64,000 bases of DNA from Cokeromyces recurvatus (taxonomy: Eukaryota; Mucoromycota; Mucoromycetes; Mucorales; Mucoraceae): the NCBI RefSeq assembly GCF_025118155.1, contig NW_026251399.1, forward strand, positions 372,001 through 436,000. Reading direction: 5' to 3'. Both the position numbers and the translations under genes were made by a program. The notes under the pieces were generated by a model. That model made no database searches, was not told the origin of the DNA, and saw only the letters and a program-made list of their open reading frames with translations. Shown one piece after another: positions 36,679 through 47,715 of this stretch (its first letter is position 1; every line of letters begins with the position of its first letter).

Positions 36679-38717
36679 TTAATAAGGCCTATGATTAAAT
36701 GCAGCAGAATTAACTGGTGGTGGACGACCCCTTGCAATCATATCTCTTAAAATATGTCGAAGATAAGTTTTATAGATATCAACTGCACTAGGAGGCAATT
36801 TTGTATAAACAGTACCATATTGCTCTGCTTCTTGACACCGAGCATACCAAACGTCAAATTGTCGAAAAAACTCTTGATGAACCCATTCTAATGTATCTTT
36901 CACAACAGGAAATAAAGAAACAGACCAGCAAGGTGCACTTCTATCATAAGTGACTTCAATGATATTATCGTGTTGTTCTTGTGGCCACATTCGAGTTTCG
37001 TCGTCAAGGATTAAAGGTAAAGTAAAAGCAGACCCTATTGAACGATCTTTTAAGGCGCAAAAACTATATAAAGCTAATAAATCTTTCGGTGGTCGACTTG
37101 GATCGGGAGATTTTTTAATGTAATCATGTTCATTACGGGCAGAGTATAGGATTCCTCGAATACGTGTACCTTGAGGATCTAAAACTTTAACAACGTTTTC
37201 AACATAATTTTGATCGCTATAAAATAAAAAGAATAATATATTGGTAAAATGAGAAGAAGAAAAAAAGAAAGAAAGATTTTTTATATGTTACCCTAATGAA
37301 CAGACAGAAATTACATAAAAATTTTGTGCCCAATCAAGAAATTCATGTACTCTTTCAGTTAAAACAACCCTTCGATTATCTTTCAATACAGCCACTCGTT
37401 CTCTACATTTGGGTATATCTGCTTCTTTTACATATCGCTCATTCCCTTCACCAACTAAACGAACTAAGGTGTCATCTAAATCAAGCACAAGAGGTAATTT
37501 ACGATGATATATCAATTCGTTCATTGATTCTTTTACAATACGAATCATATCTACATGTTTAATCATATAACCAAACAAGAACCTAAAAATAATTAGAATG
37601 TTAGTTTAATAATAATAATAATATATATAATTTTTATTTACATTTTATCTCTAGATGGTTTCAAGTGTAATTCATAGAGTTCGCCTTCTTCTGTACGCAT
37701 TCCGATATAAGCACTTTTTCTCAATCCATAGAGATCTTCAAACCAAGGATGATCGGGATAATTAAATACAAAGCTGTGTAATATATTTCTTTTTGCTATC
37801 ATTACAAAGAATCCACGTGGATAAGCACCCTGGATTTCATATATATCTTCTAATAAAACTTTCGGCTCATCACCACGAATAATAACCTCATGGGGTATTA
37901 AGGATACTTCTAAATTACTATTGCCATCTTTTGAATCTTTATCCAATTTAGTTCTTTTAGTAGGACGTAAAGTCATAGGTTGATCTTTCATTACCAAGCG
38001 AAGAGATAGTCTAGGATTCCAAAGTTTAGGGTTATGACTTACAGCAGTTCCTAGTCGAAGACAAGATGAATTATCGGTAATAGACGTGGTAGGAACTAAA
38101 ATAAAAAAAAAATTAGTATGCAAAATTATTTTATCAAAAATACATACAAAAAAAAAAAAACTTACCATTAATTTCCTCAGCTTTATTTCGAAAAGGAGAA
38201 GATAATAAATTAGAATTAGTCTGAGGTGGGATATAATTATTCAAAGGCAATGGAGGATGTGGAGGTGGTACGTTAGGGTTATGATTATTTGGTATAGTTT
38301 GTTGTTGCTTTAAAGAATTGGTAGCAGTACCGTCTTTGGCTATAAGATAATGTAAAGATGTACTTAATTGGTATACCATCTAAAAAAAAAAAAAAAAAAA
38401 AATTAATTTGTGACTTTTTACAGATAACTTTTTAAGTAATACAAACTTACAGTTTTTTCTTTAGCTTGAGGATTTGTAGTAGAAATAGTAGTAGGAGGAG
38501 GAGGAGGGGGAGGGGAAGTAGAGGGGTTATACGCTGATAAAAAAGTACGTTGATCGCTATTATTAGATGATATCTGAGAAATAGATAAACGGCCTTTGTT
38601 ATATGGCATATCATAATTTGTGTTAGAAGTATTACTAATTGAAGTTGCTGTAACAGGGTTAGAAGAATGAACTGTAGCCTTCGGCACAGAATCATTCAGC
38701 ATACTCGATAAATCCAT
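36679..38717 (-). CDS. FCP1-homology (HAD-type CTD phosphatase-like) protein
   Basis: Five exons (38717-38451, 38379-38166, 38095-37642, 37582-37292, 37216-36679) give 587 aa. The N-terminal 155 or so residues are low-complexity (Ser/Asn/Pro-rich, polyproline). A conserved region of unknown role precedes the phosphatase (VSLIPHEVIIRGDEPK, YPRGFFVMIAKRNILHSF). The catalytic FCPH domain starts at about residue 330: LPLVLDLDDTLVRL carries the DxDxT nucleophile motif. VLTERVHEFLDWA, FYVISVCSLGDQNYVENVV and LILDDETRMWP (the second acidic motif) follow. Such phosphatases dephosphorylate the RNA polymerase II C-terminal repeat or related substrates. No BRCT domain follows, unlike yeast Fcp1, and the protein ends about 90 residues after the second motif. 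It may be an Fcp1 variant or a separate FCP1-like lineage. The base position of the 37292 exon end is certain to one base. Confidence 0.88.
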
Positions 38718-39196
38718 TTTTGAAGTTTTAGTATAAGGGGATGTACTTAGGGATGCGTGTAGGGATTACAATAGGCTGAGTTTGCGGGGTTTAATAGAAT
38801 GTAAAAAATAAAAAAAAAAAAAAATTTTGAACTTTGTTTTTTAGTAGAAGTTCCTAATTTTTAATTATAAAGCCGGAAAAAGAATAGTATTAATTCAAAA
38901 CTTGGTATTTAGCTTCTTTTATATTCGCCTTTTTTCTGAGTTCTAATTATATTCATCCAATGAAATTTCGCTTATTTTATTTATATAAAATGAATAAAAG
39001 GAAGGGAGGGGAGGAGAAAATACTAGCGTAATAGAAGCGAACTTCAGACTTGCGGTATTATTATTATGAACAAAAAATAAAATACAAATCCTTCTTAACA
39101 TTTCGAATAAAACGCATTTAAAAAAAAAAAGCTATCGTTTTTATATATACACATCGAAAAGAAAAAAAAAATATAATTTCTTTATTTAATATTCAT
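38718..39196. other. Intergenic between two minus-strand genes
   Basis: About 480 bp: promoter of the FCP1-like gene (A run at 38810-38824, which is poly(T) in the gene's sense) and the 3' end of the lipase gene. No gene. Confidence 0.5.
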
Positions 39197-42100
39197 TTAC
39201 AAAAAATAAGAGGAAGAAGTAGAAGAAGTAGATAAATAGTCTTTAGTAAAGCCTTTGCATAACTTTCTAATTGCTCTTTCATACATTAAAGGAGAATGGT
39301 CCATGAACATAGTTCGAGTAAAGACAATTTCTGAAAATCTGGCTTCTACATCTTCACATCGACAAAGAATAATTTTGTGTTGTTCTTTAACATGAGGAAC
39401 AGTTTCTATCCAATAAACTGTATTTGGTGGATACATTTTTTCTGATGTCATGTCTGCACGCATTGTTTTAATCACGGCCCAAAACCATTGGTCATCTTCG
39501 TTAAACTCATCTTTATTTTTATTTTTTTCTGGTGTTTTTTTTTGGAATCGTCCAATGACACGAGAAATGATTTCTTCAGCTACATCACCTTCTGCATGTA
39601 AACTAGTCGCGATGTTTTTAAAGTCTTTTAAGAGCCCTAAGCTTAAACTACTAACGATATCATATCCATGTACAACACTTGTAACGAGTCCTGCACAATA
39701 ATTACTTAGTTCGAGCGACATTACACCGGGTGGACCATACGCATAACAGTGGATAGGTCGACCTGGAGGTAAACCAGATTGTTTAGATGTTACGAAAGAA
39801 AGAGAATGTTGTGGTAGTAGCTGGTTATTATTAATAAGTGACCATCTTTCTTCATCATCCCTTGGTGTAATTTGTTGGCTCCATAAGACACACAATAGAC
39901 TAGCTACACCACCACCTAAAGAATGACCGCATAAGACTAAACTATAATCTGGATAGCTAAATAATCCCTGACGCACCTTTTGATATACTTTCCCCTTTTC
40001 TTTAGCTAATAATTGTGCAGCATCCAGCATACCACTATGAGCCTTAAAGACCCTTGAGGGATCCGTAGGTAAAGTAAATTCCGTATAATGAAAACTTAAA
40101 TCAGTAAGGATATCACTTAGGCCCAATGTACCACGACACGTGAGTACAATTGCTTTAGCTGTGTGGTCTACGGTTACATAATGAACAAGAGCATGAATAG
40201 ATGGATTATGTAAGTGAAGTGGAGACCTATCTGTATAACTAGATAGTAGAATATCTTCAACTGAATTCCCTGTATGGTGAGCAAATGCATGATGATTTGG
40301 ATGATGGTGACGAGAATGAGGTAAGACAGTTGGAATATCGCCAATTCCTAAGATCCGCATAAAAGATTCACCATAGGCTGCACTTGCATATTTCATAAAA
40401 TGCGCAATATTATTTATAACTTGGCTTTGTAGAGAATGACTTCTAGAATGGTTGATAGTATTGTCTTTATCGTTATCATGAGTGACTGGTATATTGTTGT
40501 TATTGCGGGTCATTGCTAAACTTGCAGTGGTTGAAGTAGTAGTAGAGGTAGTGGTAGTGGTAGAAGTAGTGGTAGTGGTAGAAGTAGCCTTTGATCCGAC
40601 ATTATGGCTACAAAAACTTGAAATTGAGCTTGCCCGTTTTTGTTTATATCTTTTCATACTATTGTCTTTATTTGTAATTAGACATGAGGAAAGAGAAGAG
40701 GCAAGCCGTTGTCTGATAGTTACAGGTGAAACTAATTTTGAAAGATCTGGTGTTGAATAGTTATATTTTTTTGTCCTTTGTAATAGGTATGAACCTGCCT
40801 GTTGATCTTGATTATCTAATAGTAATGTAGATATGCAAAATTTGGTCTTATTACTTAAATTATTGTTATAATCAGGTGAAGAAAATCTACGTCTATGATT
40901 ATACTTTTGCTGTTGAGTATTGTTATTCTTTACCTGACAAAAGAAATCAGCATCTTCTTGCCTTTCTACTTTACGTTTTCGCCTTTTATCAGACAAATTA
41001 GATAGAATAAATTTAGGCTCATTTTTATGATTGTTATCAAGCAGTGCTAAATAAGATTCATTCTCTTCTTCACTCATTCGAAGCACAATTTTTTTTGTAT
41101 TATCCTTGTTATTATTATTATTGTAAATTGAATCAAGGAGAGGTAAGATGGTTGTTGTTTTAGTCGTTAAACAAGCAGTTTTAGTAGTGATTTTATATGT
41201 ATTATTTAATGGTGTCACATAATCATCATTCTTTTGATCAACATGTTTTCTATTGTTTAATAAGTTATTGAGTTCCTGTATAATTAAATCTTGTTGCTGA
41301 GAATCTAATGCTGTATTATAATTTTTCATTTCAGTGCCTTGGAGGTTGTTACTATCATTACTGTTTCTTTTGAATTGAATAAGACCATGTGCCTTAGCTT
41401 CTTCACCTTCTTCTTTTTCATCAGTCACTATCCCTTCCCATAAGACTGTCATGGGAATTTGTTTCATCATACGTTTATGTGTTACATTTTGTAGTACCGC
41501 AAAAGCAGTTAAGGCTTTGGTTAAACCAGCTAAAATGGCAAGGTTGCCTGCTTTTGCCAACCCAAATTCTGGGTCTTGAATAAGCTCACGATGAACTAAG
41601 GTTATAATAGATGCGATCGCACGAGAAGTATCATTTGAACCGAAAATACCATCAATGAGTCTTACTGATTCTTCGGCTGCCTTTAATAACAAAACAAAAA
41701 AAAAAAAAGAAAAAAAAAGGATTATTTAGAACGAAAAAAATAAAATAAAAATGAAAAACAGGCTTCATTTACTTTAAGGCTTGATTGAATAGTTTTTGAA
41801 GTAAACTGTAAACCCGACAATGCAAATAACTCAGTTAAAGAGAAGGTGTAATTGACAATATAGAGCCCAAAGTCTGTATATTTCTGAAGTGCTTTCACAA
41901 ATAAACTTTCGTCATTACTATTAAACCTATTTTAAGTTTACATGTAGATCAATAAAAGTTATAGTGATTTATTCATTTGTAAATATACCTTTGTTCTTGA
42001 TCATCAAGTGAATTTGTGGCAATGATACAAGCATCATGATTGTTATTATTATTATTCAAGCTGGAATGTAAATGCTTTGCTGTAGAAATCGCATTAATTA

Positions 42101-42347
42101 AAGCTGTTCTTGATAACCCAAGTGATAAAGAAGTACCATACTTTGCTGCTTCAAACATAGCATCAAAAAATAAAGAAGAACATCTAAGTGAAATTCGAGT
42201 AGCAAGAGAAACAGTTGTAACCATGTTTGCGATATTTTCAGGTAATAGAGTACCATCTATTGCATGATTTATGTCATGTATACTACTACTTAATGATGTT
42301 GCTGAAAGTTGTTCTACTATTCCAATCCCTCCTTCTGTTACTGTCAT
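39197..42347 (-). CDS. Class 3 lipase, diacylglycerol lipase-like
   Basis: Three exons (42347-41989, 41926-41773, 41680-39197) give 998 aa. The N-terminal 290 or so residues are helical and partly hydrophobic, including a possible membrane segment (NLAILAGLTKALTAFAVLQN); no classic four-helix membrane domain is obvious. The middle is a long low-complexity insert (polyThr/Ser, polyAsn). The catalytic alpha/beta hydrolase begins near residue 660: HYVTVDHTAKAIVLTCRGTL, then DLSFHYTEF, the nucleophile elbow LVLCGHSLGGGVASLL, and YAYGPPGVMSLELS. A likely catalytic His lies in MFMDHSPLMYE near the C-terminus. These features match Sn1-specific DAG lipases and related fungal lipases, which release monoacylglycerol from diacylglycerol at membranes. 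Substrate is inferred. The start lies 22 bp downstream (gene sense) of a T36 tract. Confidence 0.9.
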
Positions 42348-42364
42348 TTTATAATAGATGATTT

Positions 42365-42406
<42 letters not shown>

Positions 42407-43529
42407 ATAAGGATGAAAAAAATAAAAAATAAAAAAGGGCAAAAGAGTTGAGGGGTGAGAAAAAAAGAGAAAATATATATTTAGATAGATGTATAATTTA
42501 TTATTTATTTTGTCACATACATAATGAACCTATAAGTCGATTTTATTTTGTGTGTTTATTTATACACACTTCAGATGATGTAGCAGAAGCAGAAGCAGCA
42601 GGCAACGGCAGCAACAACAGCATAACCCCAAATAAACTACTATGTACTGTAATATATTATTGAATACATAAAATCATATGAATTGGTAACAAGGTCTTAG
42701 TAGTCATTTATTCTTTTTCTATATATACATATTTATATATGATTACATATTTTATATAGAATAAGAACTTTTAATATTATTTAAAGCTATTGTTTAATTT
42801 TTTTTATTTATTTATAGTAGGAAAGTTCTAATTATGTAGGTTAGTTTTTAGTTTTAATTAAAAATTGATGGGGTAAAAAGCAATAACAATTTTTGGGTAA
42901 CCCTTTATAATCATTAAAATACTTCACGCATGCATTCATCACAGTCCTCTTTTTATATAGTTGTACCTAAATCGACATGTACGACAATGTATACAATTAT
43001 GCATCTATCTTGCTAGGTTTATTATTATACAAGGACAATATGTATTTATTAAAAAAAAGAAGAAGAAGAAATAAATGTTTATTTACAAGTGTAAACTTTT
43101 TATTTTTTCTGCATACAAAAGATATTAGAATAATTATACTGTTCTTGGAAGAAGGAAAAAAAAAAGGCCCTCGTGACTTTTCTATTTGGCAGTACAAACC
43201 CTTTTGCATTAGGTGAATATATTTTGTTGTGCATACAAAATATACGTATACATCTATATACAAATATGTATATACGGTGGAACTAAAAACGCCACGTTAA
43301 ATCTGAGTACAATATATATTTATGTGTGTGTATGTATCAGGAAAGTTACTATTTATCATTTATACGGTTATATATAATGAAATCGTTATAATCTCAATAA
43401 TTCTTAACTATGGAAGGGTTTATAGTGAATAACAAATACATACAGTTATACATTTTCTAATGATTTAAAAGTAGTTCAACATATAAAAAATATATTCACA
43501 TATTTTTTAATATATCATATATGGTTGTA
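42348..43529. other. Lipase promoter and gene-free flank of the transposon
   Basis: About 1.2 kb, AT-rich. A36 at 42369-42404 abuts the lipase start. A GCAGCA-type repeat at 42585-42620 is the most GC-rich piece. No coding frame is supported. The right end is the TA dinucleotide at 43528-43529, the left target-site copy of the element. Confidence 0.6.
42369..42404. repeat. Poly(A) tract, 36 bases, at the lipase promoter
   Basis: Uninterrupted A run (T in the gene's sense) ending 22 bp from the start codon of the minus-strand lipase gene. Confidence 0.95.
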
Positions 43530-43592
43530 CAATGAAGCTGGAAAATATTGGTTAATTTAGAAATTTAAATGGTGATTGTAAAAAAATAATTT
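43530..43592 (+). repeat. Left terminal inverted repeat (63 bp)
   Basis: Matches the reverse complement of 47653-47715 at 55 of 63 positions without gaps; the longest shared blocks are AAATATTGGTTAATTTAGAA and the following ATTT, ATGGTGAT and AAAATAATTT. Preceded by TA. Confidence 0.9.
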
Positions 43593-44558
43593 GGCACTTG
43601 TTAAAAAAATTGTTTCCGAAAAGCTGAAAAATGATTGGCCGTTTTAAAAGTTGTTTTGAGCACTTGAAATTTATTGTTCAAGAATCAGCGATTCTTAAGA
43701 ATAAAGAACCTTTAGCCATCAGATTATTCCTCTTTGCGAAAACCCAAAAATTTTTAATTAAATTCAGTTTTGGAAATTATAGAGTTAAATACGTGAGTCT
43801 ATAGCCTCTGACCTTGCGCCCTTGATTAAACTCATCGTTTTAAAAATTATTATTATAGACTGATACGCATAGTTAATTTGGACAAGTATGGAGAGAGGTA
43901 TGTATAAGAAAATATATCAACAGTTTTATTAAAGCCCTGATTAATGGTGTTTAGAGTCTGGTCTGTCTTCACAATCCAATTATATCTTTGAGATGTATAT
44001 ATACGTGTAAACAAAAAATTTCGCACATGTTCTTATAAACTATGTTTATCGATAATGGGCTTATATAACTGGAACATGCAGATCAAGGGTTTTATTATAG
44101 AACCAGCTTTATTCAATTGTTAATAAGATATCCATAAGAGTTTATGTTAAAGTTTATTTACTTGGCTTCGGTTAATTAATAGATAGTTATTGATAAAGAT
44201 AAAGAAAAACATAATAGTAATGATAAATAACTCATAAATTATGTGTTTATGTATGTGTCGGGATATGTCAAAAAAAAAGTAGTTTGTATATGACTTTATA
44301 AATCAGTGTTTACCTCTCTCTCTTCTCTTTCTTATTCCTTTGCATTCGTTCCTCGATTATACAATAAACTAGCAAAGTAATTCTCTTTTTTAATACTTCA
44401 TCCAAAAATCCTGAAAGCGAACGCTTTGCAAATGCGAAAAAAAAAATGATACCGCAATAACACCCTCTCAAAAAGAATCCGCTAAAATAAAGAGTAAAAT
44501 ATATAGAGATTATCTACCTTTCTAATACTGACCACAAGATTGGCATGCAGACGCCACG

Positions 44559-45354
44559 ATGACCGTTCCAAAAACAGCGCCTGGTCCTTCTAACATATAT
44601 TACGAAACTATCCAAGAAAACTCTGATGATGATTTTCAACCCACTGTTGTTATCAGGAAGAGAAAAAGTATGTACTTTTATGATAGCCTTTTAATGCACT
44701 CTAAAACTAACATAAAAACCACATAAGGCAGAGAAAGTACTCAAAATGATGAGTCTCAAAGAAAAAAGGCCAAAGGCAAAGAAAGAGCTAGAGATGCAAT
44801 CCTACCTGACGTCCAATATAATGTAGGAAGTTCAAGCAACATCGATCCTTCTACAACAAATGAAGTATTTGATACAAGCGTAGTGACTTTGGACGATTAC
44901 AATCTTGATTCTGACGATGATTTTTGCGAAACTATCGTAAGACAAACTACATCTGGTGAATCCAGCAAGTTTGCTCCCCGTAAGGAATCCAAAGGTTCTT
45001 CAACTTCTACTCTTGCAATATATACTGCTGTTGTTGCTAAATCCGCTGCTTCTACTGTTACATCTGCTGCTGCTTCTATCAAAGCTACTACTACGGGTAC
45101 TACCAAGACATCCCCCGTTTCTGAAGCAAGTTCGGTTGCTGCTACAGAAATAAATATCGAAGTAGCCGACAAACGCGTCATAGCGGTAAAGACGACTGTA
45201 AAGAACATTTGGAAGCCGGCATATATCGAGCCATTACAAGATCTAGTAAATATTACTAATACAATTGTCACTCACACTTTTGCCTTTATCAAGTATATCT
45301 TTGTAAGTGAGTTGATGAAAAATATCGAGTTTGACTTGAAAAGCTATGTTAACA

Positions 45355-45393
<39 letters not shown>

Positions 45394-47537
45394 TTGAGGT
45401 ATTCTTGAGTCTTACCCTGAGACGAGTGTATGATGGTACCAAATCTCGAAAAACACGCCTCAAAGAAACAACGAAATTATATAGACAATTGATTGCCAAA
45501 CACAAAGGCTTATATTGCGAAAATGCCGGCTATATTCCACCTAAACTAGAATGCCCAGCAAATTGCTTTGTACGAATGTACGAAAATTGAAATCGCTTAT
45601 TACAATAATATCAAAGCCCATTTTGGAGATAGGCTCCGCGAAATGCTAAACAAACTTTGCAAAAAAAAAAAAAAAGAAAGAAAAATCAAATGCTCTTCAA
45701 GAAAGAATGACGACAGAAGAATATAGCACAAAATCCATACAAGCAGCTGTCCGTAAAGAGGTCTTTACTCCCTGCACCCAAGTAAAACTTACTGTAGCGA
45801 AAAAAAAAGAAATGCCCAATTCTGACATCTTGAATGAAAAGTCGATATCAGAAATAGAAACTCTATTCTTCATGTATCCTACAGACTACAGATTCCATAA
45901 AGATTCAATATTCTATGATGTACTGGCTTGACCAGTAAATCACTTCAAGGCTTTTTTATAGACTTGCACAACTTGCTGAATCAGAGAAGTTGAAAGAATT
46001 CATTTGTTTTCCTATACGAACCATGTTTATTCCCCAATATATGACAGTGGATAGTAAGATCGTTAACTTCCATATTCTCAAAAACAAGAAGCCTGCGAAG
46101 GATAAAATTAAAACCTGAGCTCAAGTAACTGATTTGGAAAAAAAAGGCTTTTAAAGAACAAAGATTAAATAAGTCTCTTCATTTTGAGGGAACTTTGGAG
46201 ATTGATGGAATTGGTGTTTCTATTCTGAAGCAAAATACTGCTACAACTAGGAAGAAAAAGCTAACAGAAGATAGCCCTGAAACTTTAAAAAAGGAAGATG
46301 GACGAAGAAGTGACAATGATGCCCAGTATATTAAAACATTAACACAAGCAGAGCTGGCAAGCATGAATGGAAGATGCGTTTTGATTGATCTCGGAAGACG
46401 TGATATTTTATACTGTATGAAAGAAACCAGTGTGGTTAAGCACGAAGAAGTTCTTGTTTTTACAAAAAATGACAGATCAAAAAGATCAAGACACTTTAGA
46501 ACTTTACGAAAGTCAATTAAACCATCCATGGTTGAATCCGCTGAAGCTCTTCTTTCCAAAACCCCGTCATCCACTGTAGATGTAGTCAAATTTGTAGATT
46601 ACATTAAGACAAGATCATCGGTGGAAAACGTACTAAACCGATACTATGGAAATGAAACAAAATCATCCAAAGATCTTTACTTCCCCAGCTCCTTGTTTGG
46701 CTTTCATGTGGGTGAGAAAAGCAACTTGTATTTTGGTCATTTACTCGTCTTAAATATTCGAGGCATCGTTTCTTCTCCTGACACTCGAACGCAATCTCAA
46801 CTGTACCATACGCACTTGCATCTAATGTTGCAGCAACGACATATCTCAGAGAGATTGGACGATGGAGTCAAAAATACGGTGCTTGAACTTGCAGAGAAGA
46901 TGAATCGCGGATGAAGAAGTCAACCTGAAACAACATATCAGTAAATTGTTGGAGAAACTTCAAGTTTTGCCATTCCGAAAGCTGAAGTTTTCATCCAAAA
47001 TTTTCTATGATCAAAATAACCAGATGTTAGTGAAGAGATTGAAAAAGAATTTTGGTCATGATGCGATTCTTGTTATTGGTAATTGGTCCGCTTCAAACAC
47101 AAAATATCATGAGCCAACCAGGAACAAAGGTCTCATTCGAATGCTGAAGAAAAACGGCTTCCAAGTATTCAAGATTGACGAATATAAGACTTCTTCATGC
47201 TGCCCAACCTGTGAAAGTTCATTAAAAAAGTTTAAAACAGTCGCCAACCCTCACCCCCATAAGAGAGAGAGCCAAAATGCCAACTGTAAAATGTCATGGC
47301 TTATTAAGGTAAAGTAACAGTATGAATTGTATCAATACAACAGAGAATGATAATAATTACTGAACTATTAGATGTAAAAATCATAACTGCCTGTTGGCCA
47401 ACCTTGAACAAGTCAAAGAAATTCCACGAAAGCTGTGGAATCGAGATATGGCAGCTGTTTTAAACTTTCGAAAGATCTTGATCAGCTTAAGAGAGACAGG
47501 TAAACGCCCTGATGTTTTTAGCAGAAAACCAGAATGA
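44559..47537 (+). pseudogene. Fanzor (eukaryotic TnpB-like RNA-guided nuclease), inactivated
   Basis: Start ATG at 44559; intron 1 is 44668-44727. A Ser/Thr/Ala-rich N-terminal region follows. Conserved Fanzor segments can then be read across shifting frames: AYYNNIKAHFGDRLREML (45601-45654), FICFPIRTMFIPQYMTVD, FEGTLEIDGIGVSIL, RuvC-I VLIDLGRRD (Asp codon 46387-46389), FRKLKFSSKIF, ILVIGNW, RuvC-II KIDEYKTS (Glu codon 47180-47182), zinc-ribbon CCPTC and CHGLLRC, CKNHNC, and RuvC-III LWNRDMAAVLNFRKI (Asp codon 47445-47447). Intron 2 (47309-47371) splits the zinc ribbon. Breaks: frame change near 45580, A-rich run near 45662-45690, stop at 45929, frame change near 45955, stop at 46116, frame change near 46140, stop at 46912, frame change near 47285. 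A T34 run (45359-45392) sits in the coding region. Fanzors cut DNA guided by an RNA made from the element end. All three catalytic acids remain; the usual Pro in RuvC-I (DPG) is Leu. Confidence 0.9.
45359..45392. repeat. Poly(T) tract, 34 bases, inside the Fanzor pseudogene
   Basis: Uninterrupted T run in the coding frame; would encode about 11 consecutive Phe. It is not expected in a Fanzor and is either expansion after loss of selection or part of an unrecognised intron. Confidence 0.9.
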
Positions 47538-47715
47538 AGGAAAAAATAGCAAATCTCTGCCAAATTTATCGCTTTGGTTATTTAATGCAGGTATGTTGCT
47601 CTGAGCTTACTTAAAAATATTGGTGAGTCAATCATTTTTTGGTTTTTCGCCTAAATTATTTTGTTATTATCACCATACAAATTTCTAAATTAACCAATAT
47701 TTCCCAGCTTCGCTG
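47538..47715 (+). ncRNA. Candidate remnant of the Fanzor guide-RNA (omega RNA) region
   Basis: In TnpB and Fanzor systems the guide scaffold is transcribed from the 3' end of the nuclease gene through the element's right end, with the guide read from flanking DNA. This 178-bp segment runs from the stop codon to the right boundary. It contains a perfect 10-bp inverted repeat, AAATATTGGT at 47615-47624 and ACCAATATTT at 47693-47702, that could form a stem with a 68-nt loop. The second arm lies in the terminal inverted repeat. This is position and structure only. Confidence 0.25.
47653..47715 (-). repeat. Right terminal inverted repeat (63 bp)
   Basis: Inverted copy of the left repeat at 43530-43592 (87% identical), followed by TA at 47716-47717. 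Confidence 0.9.

Larger units (their letters stand above)
43530..47715 (+). mobile_element. Tc1/mariner-type element carrying a decayed Fanzor gene
   Basis: A 4186-bp element delimited by 63-bp imperfect inverted repeats and flanked on both sides by TA (43528-43529 and 47716-47717), as expected for a Tc1/mariner-style TA target duplication. The ends begin CAATGAAGCTGG (left) and, read inward on the minus strand, CAGCGAAGCTGG (right). The only recognisable gene inside is a Fanzor pseudogene on the + strand (44559-47537). About 1 kb between the left repeat and the gene start shows no coding frame. No DDE transposase is visible, so the copy was either mobilised in trans or lost its transposase. 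The element sits between the lipase promoter and the PPR gene without interrupting either. Confidence 0.88.

Noticed and set aside
44897..45271. Minus-strand open frame overlapping the Fanzor N-terminal region
   Set aside because: Opposite-strand shadow; the + strand reading is contiguous with the Fanzor through intron 1.
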